The position numbers and the translations under genes were made by a program. Below, one piece after another: positions 5,820-6,835 of a stretch of 6,835 nucleotides of DNA (its first letter is position 1; the number at the start of each line of letters is the position of its first letter). Under the pieces are notes generated by a model. The model saw nothing but the letters and a program-made list of their open reading frames with translations, ran no database searches and was not told the DNA's origin. The DNA is from Solirubrobacterales bacterium. Lineage in GTDB: Bacteria > Actinomycetota > Thermoleophilia > Solirubrobacterales > Solirubrobacteraceae. The DNA lies in NCBI GenBank assembly GCA_013813955.1, contig JACCQW010000114.1, positions 1-6,835 on the forward strand, given 5' to 3'.

Positions 5820-5842
5820 ACTAGGTGCTCGCCGCACCTAGT
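5820..5842 (+). terminator. Strong hairpin downstream of chrA
   Basis: ACTAGGTGC (5820-5828), loop TCGCC, GCACCTAGT (5834-5842) forms a perfect 9-bp stem, the longest in the window. It lies two bases after the first hairpin. No T tract follows (CCGAGCCCCCC), so it would be a T-less terminator of the type proposed in GC-rich actinobacteria. Operator function for the downstream regulator gene cannot be excluded. Confidence 0.6.
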
Positions 5843-5861
5843 CCGAGCCCCCCGCGTCGAT

Positions 5862-5867
5862 TAGCCT
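5862..5867 (+). promoter_or_regulatory. Candidate -10 box TAGCCT of the SARP gene
   Basis: TAGCCT, followed by GAA, is the only TAnnnT-like box in the A/T-richer part of the gap before the regulator gene. Transcription would begin near 5874, giving a leader of about 75 bases. No clear -35 box is seen. The leader can fold AGC-GGG/CCC-GCT (5918-5937) around a small loop. Confidence 0.3.
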
Positions 5868-5947
5868 GAATCCGGTCAAACGCGAGCAGAGGTAGACACC
5901 ATCACCGAAACCGGGGTAGCTGGGATGCGAGCCCGCTGCATGAACCT

Positions 5948-6835
5948 ATGAGCGAGCGGACGAAGATCGAGCTGTGCGGGCCGCTCACCGTCGAGGTCGC
6001 CGGCCGCCGCATCGAGACCGTCCTGCCGTCGCGCCAGGGGCGCCTGCTCTTCGCGTTCCTGGTACTGCATCGGGAGCGTCCCGTGCGCCGGGACGAGCTG
6101 GTGGCGGCGATCTGGCCAGAGCAGCCGCCGGCCGACGCGGACGGGGCGCTGAAGACCCTGCTGTCGAGGCTTCGCAGGGTCCTCGGGCCGGGCATCCTCG
6201 AGGGCCGCACCGAGCTGTGCCTGCGACTGTCCCCGGAAGCCACGGTGGACGTCGAGACGGCCGCCGCCGCGGTGGCGAAGGGGCGGGCCGCACTTGCCGC
6301 GGGAGATCCGCGCGGGGCCTGCGCGACCGCACGTGCCGCGGCTGACATCACCTCGCGGGGGCTCCTCCCGGGCCTTGACGCCGAATGGATCGAGCAGCGC
6401 CGAAGAGAGCTCGCCGACCTGGAGCTGGAAGCCCTGGAGATCATCGCCGCGGCGGGAACGGTGCTGGGCGGAGCCGATCTGTCGCCCGCGCTGCGCGCCG
6501 CTAGGACGCTCGCCGAGCGTGCCCCGTTTCGCGAGTCGGGCCACCACCTGTGGATGGAGGCGCTCGCGCAGCGCGGGGACGTCGCGGAAGCGCTGCATGT
6601 CTACGAGCGGCTGCGCCAGCGGCTCCGAGATGAGCTGGGGACGGCGCCGTCCCACGAGCTGGCCGCGCTTCACGAGCGCATGCTGCGCAGCGATCCGCAG
6701 CCGGGCGACATGGCCCGACCGAGCGGCTCTCCCGCAGGACCACCGGTTGACGCGGTCGGCGCCGGACGCGGAGAGGAGTGGGACCTGCCCCTCCCCGCGC
6801 CGCTCGCGGGCGCCTGCCACGGCCCCTTCGTCGGC
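5948..6835 (+). CDS. SARP/AfsR-type transcriptional regulator, N-terminal 296 residues
   Basis: The frame is open from ATG 5948 to the right edge, so the 3' end is missing. Residues about 5-92 form the OmpR-like winged helix used by SARP regulators: IELCGPLTVEV, then RQGRLLFAFLVLHRERPVRRDELVAAIW split over 29-56, then LLSRLRRVLG (71-80), the DNA-recognition helix. Residues about 97-245 are the bacterial transcriptional activation domain (BTAD), with GLLPGLDAEWIEQRR at 138-152 and VAEALHVYERLRQRLRDELG at 212-231. A Pro/Gly-rich linker follows. The last residues, LPLPAPL and GPFVG, match the lead-in to an AAA-type ATPase domain (usually GPFVGRE), so the full protein is probably a large multi-domain regulator. 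ATG 5948 places the first strand normally but has no ribosome site; an 8-codon frame (5925-5951) overlaps it as ATGA. Target genes are unknown. Confidence 0.93.
   Translation, partial: MSERTKIELCGPLTVEVAGRRIETVLPSRQGRLLFAFLVLHRERPVRRDELVAAIWPEQPPADADGALKTLLSRLRRVLGPGILEGRTELCLRLSPEATVDVETAAAAVAKGRAALAAGDPRGACATARAAADITSRGLLPGLDAEWIEQRRRELADLELEALEIIAAAGTVLGGADLSPALRAARTLAERAPFRESGHHLWMEALAQRGDVAEALHVYERLRQRLRDELGTAPSHELAALHERMLRSDPQPGDMARPSGSPAGPPVDAVGAGRGEEWDLPLPAPLAGACHGPFVG

Noticed and set aside
4596..5837. 413-codon reverse frame opposite chrA
   Set aside because: A charged, Asp/Glu/Arg/His-rich mirror of a membrane protein; chrA on the forward strand has clear family motifs.
4304..5945. 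Genomic island inserted at tRNA-Ser carrying chrA
   Set aside because: No copy of the tRNA 3' end (GGTTCGAATCCCTCC) was found after chrA and no integrase is present; TTCGAA at 5791-5796 is only a short chance match.
5772..5947. Riboswitch in the gap between chrA and the SARP gene
   Set aside because: The gap shows two simple hairpins and a small leader stem, but none of the conserved cores of known riboswitch classes.
5876..6820. 314-codon reverse frame opposite the SARP gene
   Set aside because: The forward strand encodes clear winged-helix and BTAD motifs; the reverse frame is Arg/Gly/Gln-rich shadow sequence.

Overview
The window is very GC-rich DNA with strong G/C preference at third codon positions, GTG starts and few Shine-Dalgarno sites. 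It looks like a chromosomal segment of a high-GC actinobacterium. My best guess is the class Thermoleophilia (Solirubrobacter/Conexibacter-like), mainly because the regulator at the right edge and the protein at the left edge read like members I associate with that group. This is recognition from memory, not a search.

Layout. 1-303 (-): 5' part of a conserved actinobacterial protein of unknown function, preceded by a 15-codon leader ORF (300-347) that overlaps its start. 412-1077 (-): msrA, methionine sulfoxide reductase A. A 177-bp divergent gap follows. 1255-1722 (+): small lipoprotein. 1736-1822 (+): 28-residue single-pass membrane peptide. 1875-2318 (+): universal stress protein. A 53-bp convergent gap holds most of a three-copy 17-bp tandem repeat that runs into the 3' end of 2372-3697 (-), a secreted subtilisin-family protease. 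Divergent from it is 3800-4258 (+), tadA, followed by tRNA-Ser(CGA) at 4304-4393. 4428-4565 (-): a 45-residue acidic protein, head to head with 4590-5771 (+), chrA. Two hairpins follow chrA. 5948-6835 (+): N-terminal 296 residues of a SARP/AfsR-type regulator that runs off the right edge.

Together, msrA (repair of oxidised methionine), the universal stress protein and chrA (chromate/anion export) suit a stress-response neighbourhood, and tadA with tRNA-Ser forms a small decoding cluster. Strand changes between almost every gene argue against one operon; only the lipoprotein, membrane peptide and universal stress protein could share a transcript. There is no CRISPR array, insertion sequence, integrase or phage gene. 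Most genes are ordinary housekeeping or accessory types. The least described items are the two small proteins (28 and 45 residues), the leader ORF at 300-347 and the tandem repeat that puts stop codons in all three frames after the protease gene.
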